Below are positions 11,844 through 24,345 of a DNA stretch of 64,000 nucleotides, piece by piece (positions within the stretch are counted from its first letter, which is position 1; each line of letters begins with the position of its first letter). The position numbers and the translations under genes were made by a program. Under the pieces are notes generated by a model. It was given only the letters and a program-made list of their open reading frames with translations, did no database searches and was not told where the DNA came from. This stretch comes from Dendrocalamus latiflorus (lineage: Eukaryota > Streptophyta > Magnoliopsida > Poales > Poaceae), in contig CM029638.1 of the NCBI GenBank assembly GCA_017311315.1, positions 7,250,368 through 7,314,367 on the forward strand. The letters run 5' to 3'.

Positions 11844-11951
11844 GGCCCTGTTTGGAATGCGGGAATTTTTCCTGATTCCTGCGGGAATTGAACTGTTTCC
11901 TGCAAAATTCCTGTAAAATTCCTGTGAAATTCCTCTGTTCCAAACAGGCCC
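11844..11951. mobile_element. Short Tourist-like MITE
   Basis: A 108-bp element with ends GGCCCTGTTTGGAA and TTCCAAACAGGCCC and a TAA trinucleotide directly on both sides (11841-11843 and 11952-11954). A 3-bp TWA target duplication is the signature of PIF/Harbinger-type elements. The interior is made of degenerate aattcctg units. Confidence 0.75.
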
Positions 11952-11959
11952 TAAACAAC

Positions 11960-12240
11960 TTGGCTAAGATTCAGCTCATTTCACATTAAACTTGTGATTT
12001 CTAGCTTTTTTTATTATTAATAGATTTTGTCTATTTTTGGTTTTTGGCTTTTTAAAGTTTTTTTGTCAGTTCTTTTTTTTCCGTATTCGTTTGTATTGTC
12101 CATGATGGACTAACCTATTTTTCTATTTCTATTTTTTTAAATTTAGTTACGCCAAATAAGTCATCATCAGCTACAATGTAATTTTAGCCAGCTACAGTGT
12201 AATTTCAGTCATAACTCAGCTTGTTCAATCTAACTGAACG
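11960..12240 (+). repeat. Dispersed MITE-like repeat, family B
   Basis: Inverted partner of 9485-9780; both contain a cagctac...agccagctac core and T-rich or A-rich flanks with a ccgtattcgtttgta motif. Confidence 0.55.
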
Positions 12241-12855
12241 ACACACAAATGGTAGCTTGTGTCCGGTTGATTTTGCGCACAAGCCAATCCTACACACACA
12301 TGCTCTTAATTTGAAAACGTTGAACAGAAGCATCCCTGTCTCGCGCGATATTAGTCAACAAACTGCAGAAGTGGAAGCGCGGTAGAATGCAAGAAAGTTA
12401 AATTAAGGAATTTTAGTCAAACAGTACACATGCACTTAACCCACTTCGTCGATCTAGTGAATCCCACGATATCGTACCTAGACGTACACATCTCAAGTTT
12501 TAAAATGAGAAGTAAAAGTACGTACTATTAGAGCATCTTCAAAAGATACCTAATAAATTTACACTCTAAATCTCTTTTTACAGATCTAATCACGATATAT
12601 TAGCAATCGTATATATCCACACTGCCTCTCTGCGTGATGATCGATGGAGTGGTTTGGTTGCACGTACGCACGGGCGGGCGAACGACACGCGAACCGCGTC
12701 ATCATCAGTGGTACGTACGCAGAATCGGTTGGTGCACGTTGACTCGGCGCACTGTTTCATCGTCAGCGATCGAGCTGCGGATCGATCAATGGCGGCCGTG
12801 CGTCCATCCCGGCCGTGCGTCCATCGACGGTGAGCTATAGCTGGAGACTTGATGT

Positions 12856-12893
12856 CTAAGCAAGTTAAGCCATTTGGGATGCGTGGGTGACCG
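12856..12893 (+). other. Degenerate 5S-rRNA-like promoter fragment
   Basis: The text aagttaagcc...ttggg followed closely by gtgggtgacc resembles the A box and C box of the plant 5S rRNA internal promoter, with the spacer shortened. It is too short and altered to be a 5S gene. It could be a Cassandra-type LTR relic or chance. Confidence 0.3.
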
Positions 12894-13119
12894 GACCACC
12901 CCCGAGGACAAATGTGCCAACCACCGTGCTACATGATCGATCCATCGCCATAGCTTAGCTCCGCGATGGAGATTGGAGAGAGGCCTGCCACTGTAGCTAA
13001 CAAGTCTTCCCCACCCTCTCTGTATATAACGTATCTATATATACACACACGGTCCACATTGCTATTAGCAACTTAGTACTGAAATAACCATTAGTACCAT
13101 ATGTGTGTATATAGAAAAA

Positions 13120-13450
13120 AATACATTTTACTCCCAGGTGTAATTACACTCACATTTAATACACCACCTAAACAAACTTGAAATACTCTTTTATCATTTT
13201 AGGTATACTCGTATACTAATTATAAGATACTCCAATGTGAACCACATGAAAAAATCGCAAAGGAGTCTATAGTTTTTAGCGTATTTTGTAAATACCTTCA
13301 TATACGCACATAAAAAGGAGTATGTCCAAAAAATATACATATCACATCTGAAAAATTGTTCGTACCATCTAGATGATCTTAAATACTCGTATACTACACG
13401 TACATACCCTCCGTTACGTGAGATACTCTCTACGTCGATACTCCAATGTG
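13120..13450 (+). repeat. MITE family D, copy 1
   Basis: Shares with 13785-14132 and 41836-42092 a common body: gtatactcgtatac, agatactccaatg, aaccacatgaaaa, tagtttttag, aaaggagtatgtc and actacacgtacata. Its left end (actcccaggtgtaattac) resembles the terminal repeat of copy 2. The right end is lost. Confidence 0.65.
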
Positions 13451-13683
13451 ACTTGGTTGAAAAGTTTTTTTATCAGAATCCTTTATTTTTGCTATATACA
13501 TTTTTTTCATGTATAAAAGGAGTAAATACATAAAGTATGCTATAAAAAGTCGATTTTTATGAAATTTTTCATGAAACTCACTTTGGAGTATCTTATAATA
13601 ATTATTATAGTATACTCAACAACACCATTAGAGAGGTATATTAGAAGTGGAAGTACGTATTCCCAGAAGTATACAACCATTTT

Positions 13684-13685
<2 letters not shown>

Positions 13686-13723
<38 letters not shown>
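13686..13723. repeat. (TA)n microsatellite
   Basis: Uninterrupted TA dinucleotide run of about 38 bp. Confidence 0.95.
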
Positions 13724-13724
<1 letters not shown>

Positions 13725-13784
13725 CTATAACAACATGATACCTGGGCACCATGATCTAAAATAGATATTTCCCCTCCATAATAT

Positions 13785-14132
13785 TCTACTCCTGGGTGTA
13801 GTTACTCCCACCTATGATATACCACCTAAATAAATTAACATGCTTTTTATCATCTTAGATATACTTGTATACAAATTTTAAGATACTTTAATGCTAACCA
13901 CATAAAAACATTTCAAGAGAGCATATAGTTTTTGCTATATTTTACTAATACATTCATATTCATACATAAAAAGAGGTATGTTTAAAAGCATGTACATAAC
14001 ATCTTAAAAAGTATACATACAACCTAAATAGTCTTATATACTTATATACTACACGTATATACCCTCCATTGTATGGGATACTCCATACTGTGCGAGATAC
14101 GGTATAGAGAGTAACTACACCTGAGAGTAGAA
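13785..14132 (+). mobile_element. MITE family D, copy 2, with terminal inverted repeats
   Basis: The left end tattctactcctgggtgta matches the reverse complement of the right end (tattctactctcaggtgta), so the ends form inverted repeats of about 25-30 bp. There is no coding potential. A partial inverted copy lies at 13575-13615. Confidence 0.7.
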
Positions 14133-14139
14133 TATAGGC

Positions 14140-14141
<2 letters not shown>

Positions 14142-14171
<30 letters not shown>

Positions 14172-14212
14172 CATACATACATACATACATACATACATAC
14201 ATACATACATAC
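14142..14212. repeat. (CATA)n microsatellite
   Basis: About 17 perfect tetranucleotide units. Confidence 0.95.
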
Positions 14213-14225
14213 CATATGTATGTGG

Positions 14226-14366
14226 GAGATTCAATTTTTTGCCACCCTTAAGATTGACACCGAGACTCTGTCACTTACATGTGGAGTCACCTGAGTCACT
14301 GACAACGGGCCCGGATGGTAAATCTGTTGCCACCCGAGTCATAAGGGTGGCAAATAGTTAAATTTT
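14226..14366. repeat. Short foldback element between two tetranucleotide tracts
   Basis: The left text ttcaattttttgccaccctta pairs with agggtggcaaatagttaa at the right. The insert sits between (CATA)n runs, with short (TATG)n tracts on both sides. Confidence 0.55.
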
Positions 14367-14462
14367 CCTATGTATGTATGTATGTAACAAGTGAAAGTAC
14401 ATAATTTAAAGTGGTATATAATAAGTGAAAGTACATGCTTGCAAGAATATAGAATCATTTTC

Positions 14463-14582
14463 ATACATACATACATACATACATACATACATACATACAT
14501 ACATACATACATACATACATACATACATACATACATACATACATACATACATACATACATACATACATACATACATACATAC
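14463..14582. repeat. (CATA)n microsatellite, long
   Basis: About 30 perfect units over 120 bp. Open frames here on both strands (His-Thr-Tyr-Ile or Met-Tyr-Val-Cys repeats) are artefacts. Confidence 0.95.
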
Positions 14583-14784
14583 ACTCTCTCTTGTGTTCCA
14601 ATGTATGTGTGTGTCTCTATGGGCCGTACATACATACGTTCGCTAGCTTAGCTAGGGCGAGCACGTGTCTGCTGCTTAGGGAGAAGACGAGGTACAGATG
14701 GTAACGCAACAATCTAACTTCCTTGCAGAAAATGATTTGTAGAGGGCGTCCGTCTGGGTGTACATGCATAAGGCTGCTAGCAGC

Positions 14785-15295
14785 TAGGGATGGCAATGAG
14801 GCGAGGGATCGCGGGGGAAGCCTCTGCGGCCTTGCCCCACCCCCCGCTAGCCGGCTCCCCGCCCCGCTAAACCTCCCGAGGGAGATGGCCCCCCGTCCCT
14901 AGTCACCGCGGGGGATAAAAAAGACTAAATTTATTTTTTAAAAATAATAGTTTGATTTTTTATTAATTTATAATTACTTAAGCATATTTTTTTAAAAATA
15001 TATATAGCTTCAAAATATATATTCTAATATATAAATTCAAGTTTTTGTCTAAATATACAAGAAAAGAATACAATATCACATATTAAAAAACTATAATCTA
15101 TAATTAAAATATTTATTTTTATTTTTGCCGGGTCCCCGTGGGGCTCACGGGGGAAGGATAGCCCCCCGTTCCCACCTCACTAGCATAGCGGGGCCCTGCC
15201 TCGTTCCCCCATTGGGGGGAGATCATCCCTTGCCCCCGTCCCCTATGGGGATATTCCCTACGGGGCCTTGCCCCCACGGGGAATTGCCACCCCTA
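14785..15295. mobile_element. Non-autonomous hAT element
   Basis: The 511-bp element has ends TAGGGATGGCAAT and ATTGCCACCCCTA, a typical plant hAT terminal inverted repeat. It is flanked by ctagcagc (14777-14784) and ctaacagc (15296-15303), an 8-bp target duplication with one change. Both subterminal regions (about 14800-14915 and 15125-15290) are very GC-rich and repetitive; the middle is AT-rich. No transposase is encoded. Confidence 0.85.
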
Positions 15296-15309
15296 CTAAC
15301 AGCCTTTGT

Positions 15310-15625
15310 CAAATGAAGAGTCTATCTATATTAGTTTCTATTTTTGGTTTCTGCTTCTAGAAGTAAAAGGCAATACAAATATACTAACTTATATAAGCTG
15401 TTTTTATCGGCCACTACTATTCATCAGCCACTATTTTTCACTTTTATATATTGTAATGTACTTTGTATTTTATTATATTACAATTCCGTAAGTCGCATGT
15501 CGATTCGAATGTTGTAGTGTCTTTCGTTGCACTATTTTTTTTATATAATATACTACTATTTATCAACCACTTCTATCAATCACTACTATTCATTAGCTAT
15601 TACTATTCATCAGTCATAGGTAAAA
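15310..15625 (-). repeat. Tourist-like family E copy (truncated)
   Basis: The stretch 15455-15515 (gtactttgtat, cataagtcg-like and gattcgaatgttgtagtgtc) is the diverged reverse complement of 16690-16755 in the complete element at 16518-16884. Several short ccactactattcatcag units repeat at the end. Confidence 0.6.
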
Positions 15626-15630
15626 ACTAT

Positions 15631-15864
15631 GGGTGTTGATAAACATCATCCGGATGTTTTCTTCCTAACTATCATCCAGATTTGTGGTCATTGGATTAGA
15701 GATCCAACGGTCATGAATTCTCCCCCCTCCCTCCAAAAAAATCTCCCCCTCCTCTAAAAAAACCTCCCCCTTCAGAAAAAGGAGCCGTTGGATTTCTAAT
15801 CCAACGGTCCTAAATCTGGATGATTGATAGGAAGAAAATATCCGGATGATCCCTAGACACACCC
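15631..15864. mobile_element. Mutator-type MITE, family C copy 2 (complete)
   Basis: A 234-bp palindromic element starting gggtgt and ending acaccc, with long imperfect terminal inverted repeats containing atcatccggat. The 9-bp sequence aaaaactat flanks it perfectly (15622-15630 and 15865-15873), the target duplication length of Mutator-like elements. The centre carries CT-rich and A-rich short repeats. Confidence 0.88.
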
Positions 15865-16517
15865 AAAAACTATTAAGTAAAAGCTAATATAAACAGACGC
15901 AAAGGGCTTTCACGCGATGGGAAAGGCACTGGCTAGCTAGCTCGCCCGTCGGATGTTCCTGTCAGGGAAGGCCGCCCGGGCGGCATGTGGTGCCATCCGC
16001 ATGCGTTTGGCCACATGCCAACAACGATCGATCGATGCGCGCGCTCACCGCCCGTATTCAATCATGTACTAGAACCGGAACCACCCCAGCCGATCGATCG
16101 ACCCAGGTGGGGTGAGGTGAGTTCAGTTCTATCGGATAGCATCGAATCTGCATCTCAAATTTTCAATACCATCTGTGAGAAGAGGATTACACGAATTCCA
16201 TGTGAAAAAAACCGCACATGTTTGGTCCGGCCGTATGGGTTATATTATAACTAGTAGTGCAGGCCGATTAAGATGGTGATCATTTATGTATTGGTTGTTG
16301 TAGTGTAGTATTGGTTTTGTTGCATAATATTAACTGACTATTCTCAGTTTAACAAAATGCTTACAAAACCATGCTTTGACAGTTTAATGAGAACGTAAAA
16401 AACAAGGGGGGGGGGTGGGAGAGGCAGATTTCATTTGTTGTTTGTGGCGAACACAAGTTACTACATAATTAAAGCACGTAGACATGTTGTTGTGCTATCA
16501 ACTCAACCATAGTCTTA

Positions 16518-16884
16518 GGCCCTGTTTCTATTGTCTTCTGCTTCTAACTTCTATTTGGAGATGTCAAAAATCAATATAAATATCTGATTTCTCAAAACTG
16601 TTTCTTCGTTCCTCTCGCTCCTATAGTAGCTAATGAATAATAGTGGCTGATAAATAAAAGTGTATTATGTAAGAAAGACGGTACAACAAAAGACACTACA
16701 ACATTCGAACCGACATACGACTTATGAAATTGTGATATAATAATATACAAAGTACGTTATAATATGTGAAAATGTATATTGTAGTGGCTAATAAATAGTA
16801 GTAGTTGATAAAAGCAGTTTATAAAAATTGAGACGTTTATATTAACTTTGACTTCTAAAAGCACAACACAATATGAACAGATCC
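16518..16884. mobile_element. Tourist-like MITE, family E (complete)
   Basis: The 367-bp element begins ggccctgtttctattg and ends caatatgaacagatcc (imperfect inverted repeats). TTA lies directly on both sides (16515-16517 and 16885-16887). No coding capacity. Confidence 0.75.
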
Positions 16885-16889
16885 TTAAT

Positions 16890-19490
16890 TTCCATGGAGT
16901 AAGATGAAAAGAATGTCCCTGACATGCCGAATTTGCATGCAGAGCGTACTATTACGTACGATAGTTACGATTTGATGTACCGATTGATGATCATATCGGG
17001 CTCATTAAGGTTCACTTGCCGGCGAGCAACAATAACGAACTAGCAGCGAAAGTGATTGCGGTTCAGAGTAGAAATGCTTTTAATTTCGGCCACGTTCTCC
17101 TACTTCGACCTGTTAGCTGATATGGTCGAAATTCTGCTGCAGGTTTGTACATTGATCGCGATAGCTGACGAATTTGATGTGGACAGTTGTACCTTAGATA
17201 CCGGGAATTGGCAGGTACGTACTACACGTACAGCCTACGTGTATATATACGCATGCTGAATCGGCACGTACGTTTCGGTTGTGATATCTGGTGTATTAAT
17301 TGATCTCGGACTCTCAGACTTCTATTTTAGTTCAGATTTTTTTTCATGTAGTAATTATAAGCTTACTAAAGCCAGGGTATTAATTTAGAAGAATTTTAGA
17401 GGAGTCTTGGAAGGAAAATAAACAATCAACAGAACAATTCTCTGACAAAATTCAGCTTGAATCAATTTACGGCACCATCAGAGCAGCCCCGATAGCTGAG
17501 CTAAGATCAAAACAAGAACAACAAAAAAAAAACAGTCGATTTTTCCTTTCTTCTTTTTTTCCGAAGCTATCCCGTATTCCCATTGCCACGATCCTCTCGC
17601 TTACGTAACACGCGCTTAGGACAAACATGTGCCAATATGGGTTTGTTTGGCTGCGGCTTATGATTTTTGGTTGAAAATTTTGAATTTTGGCTGTTTACAA
17701 TACATATTACGGAGAGAGATACCCACTTACGATTTTAGCTGGTACAGATGTTGGCCTTTTAACGTATACATCGTTTAATTTGTAGATCTTGTCTTGAGAA
17801 AATACTCCGTTTGAAAGTTAGGTACTGTAGTAAAAACCAAACGGCACCAGCTTCGAAGAAAAAGAACATGCCTATAACGTGTCATCCATTGCAAGATTCG
17901 TATATATGAACTCGCCCGCAAAAGAAAAAGGGTGTGCCTGGGACAACGTCGCGAACAAAATTCTTCCGGTGAAAAAGCACTCGCATCGCACGCACGCTGG
18001 GCCAACGTTTTCAACTCGCATCTCCCCTGCGTTTCTTCTACATGTTCATTATGCTCATGCCACCGCAAGTCTCTAGGAGGACCCATTCCCAAAAGCCGTC
18101 CCATTCACCTTGGTCAGAGTGGTGACACGATCGGCTGTGGTCCGAATTGATGCTGAATTTTTCCCGTGGATGCTGCGGTGGACACGTACGCTACGCGTGC
18201 ATCATTGGTAAAATTTTTGCATGGAAGTTTTATGTTCTACGGATCATGATAGACTCGGCTCGACCATTGATTTTCGTATTGGACAGGCTATCGCAGAACA
18301 GCGGTCAATCCAAGGTGTCTCGGACCTCTTGGTGCTTATCTACCATAGCTAACTCACTGACAGTGTAGGTCACTGATTTCACCTGTTGCCCCAAGCCTAC
18401 CAAAATTCTCTGCGTATTAAACGTTTGAGGTCTTTATGAACTGGCCATATCTTTGTGGAGGCGGACAAAACTCGCCTGAAAGTGTGAATGGTTCAGATGA
18501 TACGCCCGAATGGAATATTAACTCTGAAGCTGCATGCTGAAACAGTAGCCCAGGCTCCAAATCAGCTGATGCTACGACTGTTGCTTGTTGGTAATGGGTC
18601 TCACTGTTCTCCCAGTCCTCGCGGCGCCACTTTCCTTCATCTGGAAGCTAAGCAGGTCCGGATGAACGATGCTGACTGACAGTTACGGGAGTGGATACAT
18701 CGCATCAATGACGAACATTTGCACCCAAATGAAGTGTATGTGTTGCATTGTTCGGCAAGACTTTTCCAAGCACGAGCCAAACTGGTCGTGGGAAGGCATC
18801 TAAACTGCAATTTTGATTTGTGCCTGCTGAATGCGACTTCCACCGGCTATTTACTTTCAAGTCACTTGCAGTAACTGGCCGGGTTAGCTTTCTTTGTTGT
18901 GTATGTTAAACCAGTAATGGCACTGCAGGTTTGGTCAGAATATTAGTAACATTTTACTGGGAGACTGGAACGAGATATAGCATCTAGCAGTCGGCCATGG
19001 CACATCTCACTATCGTCACTGAAGAACAAAATTGACGGACCAACCAACCCAAAGGACAAAACTACCAGACATATCGAGTTGCTGGACCGAAGAACCGAAT
19101 ATGACGACTAGAATCTAAAATATTTTGTTCCAAGATTGTTACAGTCTTTCACTACAATAACTACGAAAATTAGAGTCTAATCACCTTCAGAAAATCTTCA
19201 AGAAAAATCAAGACAAACGGGACTTAACACCTCAGAGCAGTACTGCCGCCATGTAAGTGCGGTACTACATTTCCCTTAGATGAACACAAGAAATTCAGCC
19301 CAAACAAAATAAAAAAAACACACAACTTTAACAAAAAAAAGCCTAAATAACTTGAAATTTCACACACCTTGCTTAAAATCTTATGAACCTATTTCAACTA
19401 AGAATTGCAAGAATCCATGTTAAAGTTCAAACACTTTTCAAGAAAAAGATTGCACTAAAATCGGGCAAAAACCAAAAATGAGTAATATGA
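16890..19490. other. Intergenic DNA, no recognised gene
   Basis: Base composition is moderate over 17850-18900, where several frames of 60-110 codons occur on both strands. None has a domain I recognise. A possible MITE (about 17638-17848, ends gtttgtttggc and aaccaaacggc) is present but without a clear target duplication. Confidence 0.45.
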
Positions 19491-19511
19491 CTTGCTTGTG
19501 TGTGGAGGACC

Positions 19512-20940
19512 AAGATGGCTCTAGATATATTCTCACATATCACAGTAAGCAAGAACACCAAGGGAATCGAGGCAAAAACAATTGGATTAAGAAAACACTC
19601 GGAAATGTCAAATTCAAGTAAAACCGAGCAACTTTATAAATGTACCAAACCTAATTTCTAGATGGATGGGGATTGATTTTCATGATATATCTTTATCAAT
19701 TACTCGTTCTTGGCATCCAACAACATCAAAAAGGGATAGATAAGATCAAAATCAACTAAATCAAGAGCAAATTAATCAAAATAAGAAAGATCCATGGAGA
19801 TGAATAAAGTTGATATATTGCTACTTGAGGATAAAGGTTTTACAACCACTCCACTCAGAACATAAGACACCACACCACAACACTCATACTTCTCAAAAAC
19901 CCTAATCCTAGAACACTTAGCTTCAATGAGTAAAACTAGGATGGTTAGATAGTTTTCTAGCAAGTCTCCACCCCAATCAATTAAATAAAGGCAACCAGCC
20001 CCATCTTATCCTAATGGATACTATCTATTTAACACATTGGAAAACCCATTAACCCCATACAACACAAATCTTACTCATACATTGCACTTATGCATGTTTT
20101 TTAAAGCACATAAACTCGAATCCGCTAAGTTCTTAGCATTTGATCTAACTTAATCTTCGTAATTTCTCCTTGATCTAAACCGCTTCCTAAGCACCGGGCA
20201 AGTACCATAGTTTTGATCTAAGATAGTTTTTGGTATTTTGGTCAACTTACCAAAATACTCTTTTTTGGCCCGATCTTAATCTTTTCTTACAAGCAAGGTC
20301 ATGCTTACCACATGTAGGTGCATGACTAGCTTGCTATGCGTTGACAAGTCTCTCACGTTTTGGTTCCATCAGACTACGCCTCACTTACACTAACTAAGCC
20401 ACATGGTGCAACTCGTCACTCAAACTTTCCTTCAATATTTCCCGCTTTCCTTGTACCATACTTGAACTCAACCATATCACATGGTATCCTTGATCATGCT
20501 AGGCCTCAGCTCCTACATAAGCGTAGTTCTGATCTTCGTCGTTGACCATGATTGACTCTAAGTATCACTGCACATCTAAAGACTAAGAAATTGTTTCGAG
20601 CACAAGCTCTTTATAACTTGACCCATGTTAGTCAAAACATCCTTCATGCAATACATATATACTGACCTAAGTCAATCCAAATCAATCAATAACTCAATTT
20701 CCCAAAATCTCAAGAATTTTCCATCTGGGGCTCTTTGAAAAATTGCAACCGGTAAGTAATCCGCGGAACTACTGGCCAGTGGTATGACCAATGCGGTCAT
20801 GCTGCTCTCAGCGGTCTGACCAGTACCACATGGTGCAACCCGTCGCTCAAACTTTCCTTCAATATTTTTCGCCTTCCTTGTGCCATACTTGAGCTCAGCC
20901 ATCTCACATGGTATCGTCAATTGTTGTAAGCCTTAGCTCC
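19512..20940 (+). repeat. Long dispersed repeat, family F copy 1
   Basis: About 1.4 kb, diverged but collinear with 22094-23350 (ggctctagat...attctcacat, aagtaaaaccga, gatagttttctagcaagtctcca, ttttccatctggg and cggtctgacc all recur in order). A further internal duplication relates 20400-20515 to 20826-20940. No open reading frame of note; likely LTR-retrotransposon debris. Confidence 0.7.
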
Positions 20941-22093
20941 TCCATTGTAACATCCTGAAAATAGGATGTTCTAAAATGTGAAAAATCTAAAACTTTTTCT
21001 TGCATCATGATTGTCATTCGAATTTCTTCTAAAATCTTATTTGGGCTTTTCCTAAATTTGTTCTATGCAAAATAAAATAAGGAGAAATACATAATAAATA
21101 TAAATAATACTACTACTAATAATAAAAGGATGGAAAATTGGAAACAATGAATTGTGAATTCAAAATCCAAAAGCTTAAATTCAAATTTAATTCATTGAAA
21201 CAAAACATGAATTAGAGTAAAATAGAAAGGAAAAATTATGATCAGGAAGTTGATTTGAAAAGAAAATTCAAAATAGGGAATTCAAATTATAAACCAACTT
21301 CAAGTTAAGCTCACATTCAAATTAAGTTCAAATCAAAAGTTAGAATACAATTTCAAATCCCAATTAAAATGAAAATGCCGCTCAAATATGAATTGCTTTC
21401 GAGCCAGCCTTTTCTTCCGTTTCCCTCCCTAGGCCCAACAACTATCCGGCCCAACTGGCTTGCCTCCTCCCAGGCTCGGCCCAGCTGCCCCTTCCTCTCC
21501 TCCTCTGCTCTAGCGAGCATCGGCACAGTCATGCCTGTGCTGTGTGCATGTCGCGCCAGGCGCGCTGCCACGTGCACACTTGTGCCCTGATCGTGTCACT
21601 TCGAGCCCGAGCTCCCGACGCGACCGTGCCAAGCCATGCATTGCGTGTGCTAGCCATGCCACACGCGTTGCGTCGCAATGTTTTACTGTGTCGTGAGCAA
21701 CACGACAACCTCACTACAGTCGCAATGGTTGACCACCGTCATCGCACACCCATGCCCTGCGCCAACTACTCCCATCGCATCGCCAGCACCCTGCCACATG
21801 CATGACGTGCACTATGCTTGCATCAAGCCTGTCATGGAGGGGAGTAACCCTCCATCGGCTTACTGGAGAAGCACCTCGGTGACCCCCTCTAGCTAACCCA
21901 AGCACCGGCTCCTCCCCTCTGCTCCTCCAGTAAGCCACCACTATGAGCCACAGCTCACCTTGGCCTTCACAGCCAGCACCGGTATGTCCCATGTACCCTA
22001 CTCAGGCTCATGCACACCTCCCATTCTTTTCCTGTCACTCCAGTCGCCACCGCCCTACTCCTCCCTTACGCCTGGCCACCATGTCTCATTGCC
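20941..22093. other. Segment between the two family F repeats
   Basis: Starts tgtaacatcctgaaaatagg, which resembles the start of a grass LTR. It is AT-rich to 21400 and then GC-rich with several short overlapping frames (21400-22090) lacking any recognisable domain. Confidence 0.4.
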
Positions 22094-23350
22094 GGCTCTA
22101 GATGTATTCTCACATGTCATAGCAAGCAAGAACACCAAAGGAATTAAGGCAAAAATAATTGAATCAAGAAAACTCTCGGAGAGGTCAAATCCAAGTAAAA
22201 CCGATCAACTTCATGAACTTGCCAAACATAATTCCTAAATGGATGAGAATTGATTTTCATGATACATTTCATCACTTACTCATCCTTGGCATCTAGCAAC
22301 ATCAATAAGGGACAGAAAAAAATCAAAACCAACCAAATCAAGAGCAAATTAATCAAAACAAGAGAGATCTATGAGAGATGAATAAAGTTGATATACTGCT
22401 ACTCGAAGATAAAAGTTTTAAAGCCACTCCACTTGGAGGATAAGAGAGTATACCACCACACTCATACTTGGCTTCAATGAGTAAGGGTAGGATGATTGGA
22501 TAGTTTTCTAGCAAGTCTCCATTCTAACCCGTTAAATAAAGGCAACCGGTCCTATGTAATTCTAATGGGTACTATCCACTTAGCATAAATCGAAAAACCC
22601 CTTAACCCCATGCAACACGGGTCTTACTCACACACTGTACTTATGCATGCTTTTCAAATCACATAAGCCCGAATCCGCTAAGTACTTAGTTTTTAATCCA
22701 ACTTGATCTTCTCAGTTTCTCTTTGACCTAAACCGCTTTTCTAAATGCCGCGGTTTTGATCTAAAGTAGTTCCTGGTATTTTGGTTAACTTACCAAAATA
22801 CCATTTCTTGATTCGGTCTTAATCTTTCCTTCGAAGCAATCATCATGCTTGCTACATGTAAGTACCCCACTAGGTTGTCATGCGTTGGCAAGTCTCTTCC
22901 GTTTTGGTTCTATTTGACCATGCCTCACTTGGACTAACCAAGCCACATAGTGTAACTCGTCGCTCAAACTTCCTTTCAATATTTCCCACATTCCTGGTAT
23001 CATGCTTGAGTTCAGCCATTTCACACGACATCCTTGATTATTCTGGGCATCAGCTCCTCCATGAGCATAGCCCTGACCTCGCCATTGATCATGGTTGACT
23101 CTAAGCATCTCTGCACATCCAAAAATCAAGAAATCATTTCCGAACACAAGTCCTTCATAACTTGACACACTTAGTCAAATATGCTTTATACAACACATAT
23201 GTACTGACCTAGATCAACTCAGATCAACCCAAATCAATCTATGAATTAATTACCCATAATCTCAAGAATTTTCCATCTGGGCCTATCTAGAAAACAGCAA
23301 CTGGTAAGTAATCCGCTATACTACCGACCAACGGTCTGACCGGCGCCATA
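22094..23350 (+). repeat. Long dispersed repeat, family F copy 2
   Basis: Direct-orientation partner of 19512-20940. The two copies differ by many substitutions and small indels, so the pair is old. Confidence 0.7.
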
Positions 23351-23554
23351 CTGGCGGTCTGACTAACAGCATGACAACAAAACTGATAAAATACAAACTT
23401 TGCAAAATTCAAATATTCACTCTACAAACTTAACAATGGTTCATCACGATACTATCTTGAACCTTCCCACATGGTCCTTCACAAGTCTTTCTTTAGACAA
23501 CTTTGACAAAATCAAGTTAGATGTCAACTCATTGATTTTTGTGTTGTCATGTAT

Positions 23555-23735
23555 GGGTCTGTTCTTTTACGCTACGACTTATAACTTTTAGCCCTAATGC
23601 AAGTGCTCATACGAACAAGCCGAAAGCCAATAAACTGATAAACCGCTTTGAAACGGCTATAGAGAAACTATTTCATTTGTTTGTTTAAAGAAAATAATAA
23701 ACCGTAAACCATAAGCTAAAAATAACATAGCCACA
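23555..23735 (+). repeat. Dispersed MITE-like repeat, family A copy 2
   Basis: See the copy at 9232-9430. It starts gggtctgttcttttacgc and ends in aataaaccgtaaaccataagc. Confidence 0.5.
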
Positions 23736-24345
23736 ATTTGAAGGGTGCTTCTATGCTTCAAAGAAAGTTACAGGGATCCAAAAAAACACTAATAGATTGA
23801 CGCAGATCAGCTGCCAATGCCAAACCCTCAATTGACAGTTGCTCTGAATCTGAAGTGTCTGCTATTTTCCTTTAGCATACAAATAGCATGCAAGATTTTT
23901 CCATATATTTTTTTTGTAGAAGAACAGGGCATCTCATCTAGAATATTGCACCTCAGGGTCTGATTGCACAAAGCGACACTTATGATTTCACCACATTACA
24001 CACAGGCAGCTCCGTGTCCCTACTCCCTAGCTCACATTGTGGTGATTAAAAAAATATATAAACTCTTCACGAAGAGCGAAACTGTACATGTATCAACTGA
24101 CAAATACTTGCAAGAGAACATACAGCAACATTAAGAGTCTACAGAACTCGTGTTCACTAGATGCAGAACAGCATCATTTCCAGCCCTTTTAGCATTTCTG
24201 TACAATGATCACATGTCATCTACTAACAGTTCTCAAACACTAGAAGCTGGTACTCTGATGAGCCAAATTCAGAACTAGGTGTAACACAGCCTGCCATTCA
24301 AAAGAAACATGATATTGATTGATGTCTACCGTGGGATGCTGCCGC

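Larger units (their letters stand above)
10760..13110. other. Intergenic DNA
   Basis: No gene is supported. It holds a short Tourist-like element (11844-11951), a family B repeat copy (11960-12240) and a 5S-like fragment (12856-12893). A small frame at 12634-12840 has no recognisable domain. Confidence 0.5.

Noticed and set aside
14339..14651. Open frames of Met-Tyr-Val-Cys or His-Thr-Tyr-Ile repeats
   Set aside because: Direct translation of the (CATA)n microsatellite.
17638..17848. Possible MITE with ends gtttgtttggc and aaccaaacggc
   Set aside because: Terminal repeats are short and imperfect and no target duplication was found, so it is mentioned only as a possibility.
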